NCBI GenBank assembly: GCA_014874425.1
Contig: JACWAG010000056.1
Location: 1 to 32,016 of the forward strand
Length of the DNA stretch: 32,016 nucleotides
Source of the DNA: Syntrophaceae bacterium
GTDB lineage: Bacteria; Desulfobacterota; Desulfomonilia; Desulfomonilales; Desulfomonilaceae
Reading direction: 5' to 3'
Shown here: positions 24,627 through 31,836 of the stretch, one piece after another
Layout of the letters: each line of letters begins with the position of its first letter
Position numbering within the stretch: the stretch's first letter is position 1
The notes under the pieces: generated by a model
What the model was told of the DNA's origin: nothing
Databases searched by the model: none
What the model saw: the letters and a program-made list of their open reading frames with translations, nothing else
Translations under genes and position numbers: made by a program

Positions 24627-25835
24627 CTAATTATTCCCCGTCCGTGATATCGCCTGGAAGAAATCCCAAGAAATGGACCTCTGACGTTGTGGATTAAAAT
24701 CTTTGTCGTGAGCCTTCATTTGGTCGAGTTGAACCGGTCTCCTGAACACCTTATAGAATTCATATCTTAGGACGAGGACTTTGCCAGCCCTGGGGCCCGA
24801 CAGTCCGACATGCTCGCGAACATGTTCCGAGTCGAATTTCTCATCACTATACAGAGCCTTGCAAAGAGTTCCAGGATCTTCGAAGGACCAGCTACTTATC
24901 CGCGCTTCACCCACAGCCCCCACACTGTTGACGTAAAATAGCGCCGGCAATCCTTGCCTAATTTCTTGAAAACCGGTTGGGAAAGAGTAAACGAGGTTTC
25001 CACTCAACTGGCGGGTCCTTGAATCGTCTCTAGCAAACAAATTGTTATACCTGTGTTGTGGCTGAGGCAATTCGATCATGGCCGGGGCTCTTTTTTTGTC
25101 GATTGTTACCAACAAAGGTTTTTCATTGTTCCCCCTTATCATTAGTGGGAACAATAGAGTTTCCAATTCGATGGCCTCAAGAGGACGCGCGGGTGGAGTT
25201 ACTATCAATTTTGGCCCCTGTCTGCTGATCTTGTGCCATGAGGGGAAAAGAAATGGATTTTGATAGATGGCTTTCGACCTATAAAAAAGGCTTTCACTTC
25301 CAACTCTCGTCTCGTAACCCCATGAAGAGAACAGACCGGCCAGAAAAGTTAAGATTTCAGATTGCGATATTATACCGTAGACAAGTTTTTTGGAGAATTT
25401 GACGGAATTGATCCCGTCAGTTTGAGCGGACCATGACATAGCCTCGTAGATAAACCCACAGGATTTCAAAGTGTTTATAAGCCTTTCGGCTTTTGTTTCG
25501 AGGAGAACGAGGCTAACTTTGGAAGTTTTTAATTCAGCCCATTTCATAATCCCCTGTTTTAACAATTCAATGTCCAGACCTGCCTTTCGGGCCCGGTCTG
25601 AGATAGCGATGGCGTCTACAGCTATTTCGTCATCCGTTATTCTTGACCATAGTAACGCCGCTTCCGCTCTGTTATCCATCTCAATCGATGAAATGTTCCA
25701 GTTGTCATGATCCCTGGTGTGTCCTGACTTGAAAGGCAATTCTTCGAAAATAGCATCCCTGACAAAACCGTTTCCGAGGAAAAGCTCAACATCCTTGAAA
25801 CTTCTTCCTGCCATCGATTTGATTACTGGTTTCAT
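24627..25835 (-). CDS. Two-domain protein: degenerate GNAT-like N terminus, PUA/ASCH-like C terminus
   Basis: 402 residues from ATG 25835 (AAGG 6 bases upstream). Residues ~55-135 follow the GNAT acetyltransferase fold pattern: 'DEIAVDAIAISDRARKAGLDIELLKQ' followed by 'SLVLLETKAERLINTLKSCGFI'. The acetyl-CoA loop (Q/R-x-x-G-x-G/A) is replaced by 'SDRARKAG', so activity is doubtful. Residues ~285-395 read like an EVE/PUA/ASCH nucleotide- or RNA-binding domain: 'LVYSFPTGFQEIRQGLPALFYVNSVGAVGEARI' and 'GKVLVLRYEFYKVFRRPV'. Proteins joining GNAT with such domains have been noted in RNA- and toxin-related contexts, but I cannot assign this one. It is followed by the gamma-CA gene. Confidence 0.6.
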   Translation of the reverse strand: MKPVIKSMAGRSFKDVELFLGNGFVRDAIFEELPFKSGHTRDHDNWNISSIEMDNRAEAALLWSRITDDEIAVDAIAISDRARKAGLDIELLKQGIMKWAELKTSKVSLVLLETKAERLINTLKSCGFIYEAMSWSAQTDGINSVKFSKKLVYGIISQSEILTFLAGLFSSWGYETRVGSESLFYRSKAIYQNPFLFPSWHKISRQGPKLIVTPPARPLEAIELETLLFPLMIRGNNEKPLLVTIDKKRAPAMIELPQPQHRYNNLFARDDSRTRQLSGNLVYSFPTGFQEIRQGLPALFYVNSVGAVGEARISSWSFEDPGTLCKALYSDEKFDSEHVREHVGLSGPRAGKVLVLRYEFYKVFRRPVQLDQMKAHDKDFNPQRQRSISWDFFQAISRTGNN

Positions 25836-25946
25836 GACTGGCCTTACCCAAAAGGAAAAAACAATGTCATAATCAGAGTGGGTTCATTTTAAACTGCAAC
25901 TCAAATAGATCATATTTGACCTGCGCTGCAAGTTCAATGAAGAAGT

Positions 25947-25975
25947 TTGATATTATTCAGAGTTGTTTTTATAGT
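25947..25975 (+). promoter_or_regulatory. Promoter of the rmlD-leuC operon
   Basis: TTGATA (25947-25952), 17 bases, TATAGT (25970-25975), ideal spacing, about 80 bases before rmlD, leaving a 5' leader of about 70 bases. Confidence 0.6.
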
Positions 25976-26053
25976 ATGCGAAAATCCAGGCCGAACAACA
26001 AATATTTGTCGCGCCGGTGTTAATATTAACATGTGAGTTTTGAGGAGAATTAG

Positions 26054-26920
26054 ATGAAGGACTTCTTGGCGCCGTGTATGGTAGTAGGCGCTCGTGGGAT
26101 GTTAGGCCGAGACCTTTGCGCGTCGCTCAGAGAGATAGGAACCCATATTGTTGAAATGGACATTCCGGAAATGGATATATCCAGTTTATCTTCAGTCATG
26201 GATGTTATGGGAAAAGTGAAGCCTAAACTGGTCATAAATGTCGCGGCCTTAACAGACGTTGATGGATGTGAGTCCCAACAGGAACAAGCTTTTAAGGTAA
26301 ACGCGACAGGCCCGGAGAATCTTGCTGTGGCGGTTAATGAACTGGGATCGTTTCTGGTCCACATTAGCACTGACTATGTATTCGACGGATCTAAGAACAT
26401 GCCGTATAGGGAAGATGATCCACCCAATCCCTTGGGGATCTACGGTAAATCAAAATTGGAAGGAGAATTGAGCATAAAAAGGGTTCTTTCGACGAATTAT
26501 TGCATTATAAGGACTCAATGGCTTTATGGCGCCAATGGTAAGAACTTCGTCGACACCATAATTAGGGCTGGGGGGGAAAACAAAACCTTAAAAATCGTTA
26601 ATGATCAGTTCGGATCACCCACGTATACTGTGGACCTTTCCGCGGCAATAATTAAATTGTGCTTGATGAGAGCAAATGGTGTTTTTCATGTTACAAATTC
26701 CGGGTATACTACCTGGAGCGGTTTTGCGTCAAAGATCTTTAAACTTGTCGGCCTGGATGACGTTGAGATCCAGGATATCGATACGCGACGCCTCGGCCGC
26801 CCGGCCCCGCGTCCCCTTTATTCTGTGCTTGACAATTCCAGGTTTGTGCGTCTGACGGGCATAAAATTGCCCCAATGGGAAGATGCCGTTGGAAAATACC
26901 TTTTTGGAAGGACTGTTTAA
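26054..26920 (+). CDS. rfbD: dTDP-4-dehydrorhamnose reductase-like protein (RmlD)
   Basis: Extended short-chain dehydrogenase that reduces dTDP-4-keto-L-rhamnose to dTDP-L-rhamnose with NADPH. 288 residues from ATG 26054 (GAGGAG, spacer 6). NADP-binding 'VVGARGMLGRDL', 'NVAALTDVDGCE', 'HISTDYVFDG' and the catalytic Tyr/Lys 'YGKSKLEGE' are RmlD-type, with 'RTQWLYGANGKNFVDT' following. No rmlA, B or C lies in the window, so specificity is by family only. It is cotranscribed with leuC, three bases apart. Confidence 0.88.
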   Translation: MKDFLAPCMVVGARGMLGRDLCASLREIGTHIVEMDIPEMDISSLSSVMDVMGKVKPKLVINVAALTDVDGCESQQEQAFKVNATGPENLAVAVNELGSFLVHISTDYVFDGSKNMPYREDDPPNPLGIYGKSKLEGELSIKRVLSTNYCIIRTQWLYGANGKNFVDTIIRAGGENKTLKIVNDQFGSPTYTVDLSAAIIKLCLMRANGVFHVTNSGYTTWSGFASKIFKLVGLDDVEIQDIDTRRLGRPAPRPLYSVLDNSRFVRLTGIKLPQWEDAVGKYLFGRTV

Positions 26921-26923
26921 GAA

Positions 26924-28183
26924 ATGAAAATGACAATAACTGAAAAAATCCTGGCCGCTCACGCTGGACTTGAATTCGTCAAGCCTGGACAACTCATCGA
27001 AGCGAATGTCGATATTGCTCTGGCCAATGATATAACTTTGCCTTTAGCTCTCAAACCTTTCAAAGACGCCGGTGGAGTTAAAGTTTTCGACCCCGAAAAG
27101 GTAGTTGTGGTCCTGGATCATTTTAATCCTGCTCAAAGTATTGATTCGGCCATGATGTTGGTAAAGTCACGAGATTTTGCAAACGAGATGAAATTGGTTA
27201 ATTTTTTCGACCTTGGTTCAATGGGAATTGAGCACGCTCTTCTTCCGGAAAGGGGAATAGTTCGGCCTGGGGACCTTGTTGTGGGAGCTGACAGCCATAC
27301 GTGCACTTATGGCGCTTTGTCGGCGTTTTCAACTGGAGTTGGAAGCACCGACTTTGCCGCGGCCATGTTAACCGGCAAATGTTGGTTCAAGGTTCCGGAA
27401 TCAATGAGATTCATTCTGACTGGAGCATTTGGGGAATGGGTAAGTGGTAAGGACTTGATTTTGAAGATAATTGGGGATATCGGGGTAGATGGCGCTCTTT
27501 ACCATGCAATGGAATTTTCTGGACATGGGGTTTCCGGCCTGACGATGGCTGATAGGCTCACCGTATCGAACATGGCTGTTGAAGCCGGGGCCAAGAACGG
27601 TATATTTCCGTTTGATCCGGTCACCAAGATATATGCTGAAGAGCATGGATCACGCCCATATACCATCTACAAATCTGATGACGGCGCTCAATACTGTTCC
27701 GAGACGGTTATAGAGCTTGACAGGATTGATCCATTGGTTGCGTTACCATTTTCGCCGGAAAATGTTCGGCCAGCTTCAGAAGTAAAAGACATGAAGGTGG
27801 ATCAGGTTGTTATTGGGTCCTGCACCAACGGACGAATTGAAGACATTAGGGTTGCGGCCTCGGTTCTCAGGGGGAAGAAGGTAGCAAAAGGGGTTAGGCT
27901 GATAGTTCTTCCCGCAACTCAAAATATTGTGGTTCAGGCGATCAAGGAAGGTTTGATTGAGATAATCATTGAGGCTGGCGGAATTGTCTCGACACCAACA
28001 TGCGGGCCATGTCTTGGTGGACATATGGGTATACTGGCGCGTGGGGAACGCGCAGTTTCAACAACTAACCGGAACTTTGTCGGCAGGATGGGGCATCCTG
28101 AAAGTGAAGTAATTTTGAGTTCGCCGGCTGTAGCCGCCGCTAGCGCGATCACAGGAGTCATAACAGACCCAAGACAAATTTGA
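26924..28183 (+). CDS. leuC: 3-isopropylmalate dehydratase large subunit (LeuC / homoaconitase family)
   Basis: [4Fe-4S] dehydratase of leucine biosynthesis, isomerising 2- to 3-isopropylmalate. 419 residues, the shorter archaeal/type-2 LeuC size. Cluster Cys ligands are in 'GSCTNGR' and the CxxC of 'TPTCGPCLGGHMG'; substrate-site motifs are 'GADSHTCTYGALSAFSTGVGS' and 'AEAGAKNGIFPFD'-like. The archetypal start MTITEKILAAHAG begins at 26930; ATG 26924 is nearby. The small subunit (leuD) does not follow, so it is elsewhere or the enzyme acts in another decarboxylation-chain-elongation route; this cannot be settled from the window. Confidence 0.9.
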   Translation: MKMTITEKILAAHAGLEFVKPGQLIEANVDIALANDITLPLALKPFKDAGGVKVFDPEKVVVVLDHFNPAQSIDSAMMLVKSRDFANEMKLVNFFDLGSMGIEHALLPERGIVRPGDLVVGADSHTCTYGALSAFSTGVGSTDFAAAMLTGKCWFKVPESMRFILTGAFGEWVSGKDLILKIIGDIGVDGALYHAMEFSGHGVSGLTMADRLTVSNMAVEAGAKNGIFPFDPVTKIYAEEHGSRPYTIYKSDDGAQYCSETVIELDRIDPLVALPFSPENVRPASEVKDMKVDQVVIGSCTNGRIEDIRVAASVLRGKKVAKGVRLIVLPATQNIVVQAIKEGLIEIIIEAGGIVSTPTCGPCLGGHMGILARGERAVSTTNRNFVGRMGHPESEVILSSPAVAAASAITGVITDPRQI

Positions 28184-28493
28184 CGTAATTTTTTTTGAAT
28201 TAGCCTTTTGGGGTTATGATTGATTTCCTTTTGGAAGTGTTTTGAAAATTTGGCTATATTTTTCTGGACAGAAACCCAAAAAATCAGTTAGATTAAAAAC
28301 ATCTTTATTGCCATGATTTTTTGTGTTAATTTTGCTTTAGTGGCGTAAGCGTCAGAGTGGATCGAGAAAAAATATCTTGACTTCTCAAAACCATTCTGAT
28401 AATCAAAGTATCAAATAGCTTTTGTTCGTCTATAATTCCACATTTGGTTTCACGCTCTTTTTCTGTGGAGCCTAATAAAAGGAGGATTTGGGT
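28184..28493 (+). other. Leader region before the secreted six-Cys protein
   Basis: No coding frame is seen. It holds a perfect TATAAT at 28431-28436 without a good -35 at normal spacing, and TTGACT at 28377-28382 (spacing to GATAAT 15). Either could drive the next gene. GGAGG at about 28481 is its ribosome site. Confidence 0.45.
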
Positions 28494-28958
28494 ATGGTTA
28501 AAAGAATGATCGTTCTGTTAGGCGCAATGGCCATTATGGTGAGCGGAATGGCCGTAGTAGCGGAGGCGCAATGTTCAGGGATGCCTATGGTTGCCAACTC
28601 AGGGGATATGATTATGATCCCCATGAAAGTTAAAACCTCTTTCAGCAAATCCGTTGCTGGAACAGCCGGTGGTGACAGCACTCTTATGCTGAGCGGCTGT
28701 GAACAGTATACTGGTGGATTCCGTCCTTGGGGCGTTTGGAAGGGCACAACCTGCACAGAAAGAGTTCAGGTTATCCCTCCGAAGTGTGTTGCTCCCGCTT
28801 ATGGCGGACCAATCGCTTGGGGCGCTCCTCCGGCTCTTCCTCCGAATTCAAAGCTCGTAAGCAATGTTGAAAAATACACTGTTAAGTCCCCTGGCTGCAA
28901 TCCTTGTGTAACGCCTGGCTTGGGTTATGAAATGATCAAAAAGCAGGAGATCAGATAA
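28494..28958 (+). CDS. Secreted six-cysteine protein of unknown function
   Basis: 154 residues from ATG 28494, with GGAGG 8 bases upstream. A Sec signal peptide (1-25) ends in A-E-A before Q26. The mature ~129-residue protein has six Cys (27, 69, 87, 98, 135, 138), an even number that suggests disulfides, plus many Met (GDMIMIPMKV) near its start and Pro/Gly-rich 'GGPIAWGAPPALPP' later; the C-terminal CNPC could also bind a metal. I recognise no domain. It has its own leader region and a very strong terminator, so it is expressed alone, perhaps abundantly. Confidence 0.75.
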   Translation: MVKRMIVLLGAMAIMVSGMAVVAEAQCSGMPMVANSGDMIMIPMKVKTSFSKSVAGTAGGDSTLMLSGCEQYTGGFRPWGVWKGTTCTERVQVIPPKCVAPAYGGPIAWGAPPALPPNSKLVSNVEKYTVKSPGCNPCVTPGLGYEMIKKQEIR

Positions 28959-28983
28959 GTTAACAGTTTTCGTGGTTACCTTC

Positions 28984-29012
28984 AAAAGACCGGAGTTCTT
29001 CTCCGGTCTTTT
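28984..29012 (+). terminator. Strong intrinsic terminator
   Basis: A perfect 12-bp stem, AAAAGACCGGAG (28984-28995) against CTCCGGTCTTTT (29001-29012), with a 5-base loop. The 3' arm ends in TTTT. 26 bases after the stop of the secreted-protein gene. Confidence 0.88.
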
Positions 29013-29065
29013 GCGTTCTATGTTTTGATGTTCTTTACTTCAATATTTTCCATCGGAGTAATTCA

Positions 29066-30616
29066 GTGACACACGATTCTTACGTCTTGATTCTGGATTA
29101 TGGCTCTCAATATACTCAGCTCATCGCTAGAAGGGTTCGAGAAGCAGGTGTCTATTCGGAAATTCATCCATTCAACACCGCTTTGAATATTGTCAAGACA
29201 AAGCCACCAGCGGCAATAATATTGTCAGGTGGCCCAGCCAGTATATATGATCCGGATTCTCCTCAGTTGGACCAACAAATTCTCAACTTGAACATACCCA
29301 TTCTCGGTATATGCTACGGGCTGCAGGCGCTCGCCCATTTATTGGGTGGATCAGTTCAAAGGGCCTCGGAACGCGAATATGGACGCGCTGTCCTTAAGCG
29401 AATCTCCGGTGGATCGGTCCTTTTTGATGGCCTTCAAAAAGCTGAACTTACCGTCTGGATGAGTCATGGAGACAAGGTCATTGCTCCGCCTCCCAATTTT
29501 AAGGTTACGGCTTCGACTCCCGATACTCCTGTGGCCGCTCTCGAAAGCGATGATGGTCTTATCTGCGGAGTTCAATTCCACCCTGAGGTCGCTCATACAC
29601 CTAACGGGCCTCAGATTTTGGCTAACTTTCTTTTTAAAATAGCCAAAATTAAACCCACCTGGTCCATGTCATCATTCGTTGAAAGTTCCATTCTTGAGGT
29701 TAGAAGACGCGTTGGGGATTCCCATGTAGTCGCTGCGCTATCAGGTGGGGTGGACTCTTCTGTCATGGTGGCATTGATACACAGGGCTATTGGAAAGCAA
29801 CTTCATCCAATATTTGTCGACAATGGTCTCCTCCGAAAAGACGAAGCCGAACGCGTCCATCAAGCACTGGAGCAGCGTCTCGGGATTGAGGTCGATCACA
29901 TCGACGCTTCGGAACGCTTCGTGGGTAAACTCAGTAAGGTCACGGACCCTGAGAAGAAAAGAAAAATTATCGGCGCTGAATTTATCCAGATCTTTGAAGA
30001 AGAATCTTCCCGGTTTCCAAATGTTCGTTTCCTGGCGCAAGGGACCCTGTACCCAGACGTCATTGAAAGTGTGTCATTTAGAGGTGGCCCCTCCGCAACT
30101 ATTAAGAGTCATCATAACGTAGGTGGTTTGCCAGAATTCATGCGTCTTGAATTGATTGAACCTCTACGGGAACTGTTCAAAGACGAAGTCCGCGAGTTGG
30201 GCCTTGTGTTGGGCCTTGACGATAGCCTTGTGTGGCGCCATCCGTTTCCCGGCCCCGGTCTGGCGGTTAGGATCCTGGGTGAAATTACTCGTGAAAGACT
30301 TGATTTGCTCAGAGAAGCCGATGCGATTGCAATCGATGAAATTAGGAAAGCAGGGCTGTATAGGGACATTTGGCAGGCTTTTGTGGTCCTATTACCAGTC
30401 AGGTCTGTCGGTGTCATGGGAGATGAAAGAACTTATGAGCACGTCGCCGCTTTGAGGGCGGTAGATTCTACTGATGGAATGACAGCGGACTGGTTCAGAT
30501 TGCCCCATGATGTAATGGCGGTTATTTCAAATAGAATAATAAATGAGGTTCGCGGCATCAATCGTATAGTCTATGACATTTCATCTAAACCCCCCAGTAC
30601 TATCGAATGGGAATGA
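29066..30616 (+). CDS. guaA: GMP synthase (glutamine-hydrolysing)
   Basis: Converts XMP to GMP with ATP and glutamine. 516 residues, start GTG 29066 with GGAG 8 bases upstream. Glutaminase domain (1-200): C83 in 'GICYGLQALA', H172 and E174 in 'VQFHPEV' form the triad. The ATP-pyrophosphatase domain has SGGVDSS; the C-terminal dimerisation domain holds 'HPFPGPGLAVRI' and ends 'KPPSTIEWE'. Full length and canonical. guaB, often upstream, is absent here. Confidence 0.98.
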   Translation: MTHDSYVLILDYGSQYTQLIARRVREAGVYSEIHPFNTALNIVKTKPPAAIILSGGPASIYDPDSPQLDQQILNLNIPILGICYGLQALAHLLGGSVQRASEREYGRAVLKRISGGSVLFDGLQKAELTVWMSHGDKVIAPPPNFKVTASTPDTPVAALESDDGLICGVQFHPEVAHTPNGPQILANFLFKIAKIKPTWSMSSFVESSILEVRRRVGDSHVVAALSGGVDSSVMVALIHRAIGKQLHPIFVDNGLLRKDEAERVHQALEQRLGIEVDHIDASERFVGKLSKVTDPEKKRKIIGAEFIQIFEEESSRFPNVRFLAQGTLYPDVIESVSFRGGPSATIKSHHNVGGLPEFMRLELIEPLRELFKDEVRELGLVLGLDDSLVWRHPFPGPGLAVRILGEITRERLDLLREADAIAIDEIRKAGLYRDIWQAFVVLLPVRSVGVMGDERTYEHVAALRAVDSTDGMTADWFRLPHDVMAVISNRIINEVRGINRIVYDISSKPPSTIEWE

Positions 30617-30645
30617 GAACAGAGAGATGGACAAAAGCTAGAAAA

Positions 30646-30695
30646 TAGCCTGAACATGGACTACGTCCGAAGTTTAGCCAGGCTAGGATTTTTCG
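30646..30695 (+). terminator. Possible terminator after guaA
   Basis: TAGCCTG (30646-30652) and CAGGCTA (30679-30685) pair over a 26-base loop, then GGATTTTT. The long loop makes it weak. It includes the stop codon of the opposite-strand 53-aa gene. Confidence 0.35.
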
Positions 30696-30844
30696 AGATC
30701 CTTAATATATTTTTTAAGGTTTACCAGTTTTTCACGGGGGAAATTGTTGATCAGTCTTCGGACCCGTTCAAATTTGGGGTCATCTTTTAGTGACTGGTAC
30801 GGTTTCGGGCTTGTCTCTTGACACGACGCGGCAGGAATATGCAT
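30683..30844 (-). CDS. Small basic protein, 53 aa, unknown function
   Basis: ATG 30844 preceded by GGAG with a 9-base spacer. Begins MHIPAASCQETSPKPYQSLK; the rest is basic and helix-like ('FERVRRLINNFPREKLVNLK', then 'KYIKDLEKS'), rich in Lys/Arg with regularly spaced hydrophobics, suggesting an amphipathic helix pair. A weak promoter (TTGACT at 30924-30919, 17 bases, TAATAG) sits upstream. It is convergent with guaA. No family is recognised; it is short enough to escape length-filtered gene callers. Confidence 0.55.
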   Translation of the reverse strand: MHIPAASCQETSPKPYQSLKDDPKFERVRRLINNFPREKLVNLKKYIKDLEKS

Positions 30845-31100
30845 TGTCCGTTCTCCAGATTGACTTTGTGGTCCAGCGTTAATGAATTGATCCCGCTATT
30901 AATCCAACCATTTTTCAAAGTCAACTGAAAAGCCCACCTTCCCGGTAAATTATTTCACAAATCGTTGTATCTAATGATTTCAGTATGTTATGGCTGGCGT
31001 GCGTTTCTGTAGTCATTACTTGGACCTGTCAAGATGATCCGCTTGGGGTCCATTTAACTAAGGCGCATTAGGTGAAGAAATCTATTTTGGATAGAACAGT
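30845..31100. other. Intergenic stretch with inverted repeats and a doubtful 31-codon frame
   Basis: No convincing gene. A perfect 9-base inverted repeat, TTGACTTTG (30860-30868) and CAAAGTCAA (30916-30924), is separated by 47 bases. A minus-strand frame 31016-30921 (31 codons, MTTETHASHNILKSLDTTIC...) has a weak ribosome site and could be a relic. A stable hairpin lies at 31021-31052. Confidence 0.4.
31021..31052. repeat. Imperfect hairpin (inverted repeat)
   Basis: TGGACC (31021-31026) pairs with GGTCCA (31047-31052), and inside it CAAG (31030-31033) with CTTG (31042-31045), with TGT and G unpaired between. It has no T-run on either side. It may be a structural RNA or DNA element, or an IS-end remnant. 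Confidence 0.4.
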
Positions 31101-31106
31101 TAAGCA

Positions 31107-31176
31107 CAAAAAAGAAGACCGCCTTCGGGAAAGTATCAAGGGGGGGGAGTCATGATACAATGAAGACGGCCTCACC
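31107..31176 (-). ncRNA. Candidate small RNA: one long hairpin with C8 loop and U-tract
   Basis: Predicted ~70-nt transcript. The outer stem is GAGGCCGUCUUC against GAAGGCGGUCUU (31173-31162 with 31126-31115), 12 pairs including G-U; then an internal loop and an inner stem GUAUCA/UGAUAC; the 14-base loop contains CCCCCCCC. Directly after the outer stem come C and six U, so the structure is also its terminator. The G-U pairs hold only for minus-strand RNA; the plus-strand copy would have A-C mismatches, which fixes the orientation. The C-rich loop is complementary to G-rich Shine-Dalgarno sequences, resembling C-rich-motif regulatory RNAs; targets are unknown. Confidence 0.6.
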
Positions 31177-31182
31177 ATTTCT

Positions 31183-31211
31183 AATTTAAACTTATATGCC
31201 CAAGAAGTCAA
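31183..31211 (-). promoter_or_regulatory. Promoter of the candidate small RNA
   Basis: On the minus strand, TTGACT (31211-31206), 17 bases, TAAATT (31188-31183). Transcription would start near 31176, right at the base of the hairpin, with no open frame following. Confidence 0.55.
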
Positions 31212-31320
31212 TCTGTAAAGAGCAAAACGCAATTAATTAACACCTTTTAGAAAAGCGCCACTAATCTGGCGTCCACAAAAAGACATCCTTTTGAGTCTTG
31301 AATAACCTTTCCAGAAAAGC

Positions 31321-31350
31321 TTAGGCTTGACGCATTGCTTCCATTAGGCT
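31321..31350. repeat. Two direct copies of TTAGGCT upstream of the PilZ gene
   Basis: TTAGGCT occurs at 31321-31327 and 31344-31350, 23 bases start to start, just before the putative PilZ promoter. It could be a regulator site on one DNA face (about two turns); short, so chance is possible. Confidence 0.3.
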
Positions 31351-31373
31351 AAAAAATAATTCAATTTCGCACA

Positions 31374-31402
31374 TTGGAATGAGGGCATAATTTTCTTATA
31401 TT
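31374..31402 (+). promoter_or_regulatory. Putative promoter of the PilZ gene
   Basis: TTGGAA (31374-31379), 17 bases, TATATT (31397-31402). The PilZ start is 48 bases downstream; GAGGAG lies at about 31433-31438. Confidence 0.5.
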
Positions 31403-31449
31403 GTTTTTGGACGACTCCCCCAAATTGCGCTAGAGGAGTAGCTAACACA

Positions 31450-31836
31450 ATGCCAGACAATCATGACGCAAGAAAGCATCCCCGGATTAGAGTCAGGGTC
31501 CCCAATTCTCTGCGAATTAAAGTTAAAGATGGTGACTGTCTGGCGGACCTCCTTGATATAAGTCAGGGAGGAGTAGGCGCCGAATTCTTCGATTTGTTCG
31601 ATGTTCTTATTTTCACGGAGGGAGATGTAGTCAAACTTCAGTTTCTTCTAAAACCCGAGCAAGTCGATAACAAGAACGCTAAAGATGTGCTTGACATGGT
31701 CCAGAAACAGCAAATAGAGCCGGAAAACACTATCGACACCGTGAACGGAACAGAATCAAAGGAGATCTCCTTCGAAACCGACGCAAAGATTGTCTGGACT
31801 TATCTGAATAAGCTGGGTCTGGAGTTTGTGGTTTAG
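31450..31836 (+). CDS. PilZ domain protein (cyclic-di-GMP receptor)
   Basis: 128 residues from ATG 31450 (GAGGAG, spacer 11). The N-terminal 'RKHPRIRVRVP' supplies the RxxxR motif, and 'LLDISQGGVGAEF' supplies the D/NxSxxG motif, the two c-di-GMP-binding elements of PilZ. Residues ~60-105 form an acidic, Gln/Asn-rich insertion before the last strand 'DAKIVWTYLNKLGLEFV'. It is a single-domain protein, so it probably acts by binding a partner. No cyclase or motility gene is in view. Confidence 0.88.
   Translation: MPDNHDARKHPRIRVRVPNSLRIKVKDGDCLADLLDISQGGVGAEFFDLFDVLIFTEGDVVKLQFLLKPEQVDNKNAKDVLDMVQKQQIEPENTIDTVNGTESKEISFETDAKIVWTYLNKLGLEFVV

Noticed and set aside
31078..31155. Short plus-strand frame GTG-AAG-AAA... 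of about 27 codons
   Set aside because: No ribosome site, and it coincides with the hairpin of the candidate small RNA.
31230..31350. Possible cyclic-di-GMP riboswitch upstream of the PilZ gene
   Set aside because: GACGCA near 31329 resembles one GEMM segment, but the paired helices and the other conserved blocks are missing.
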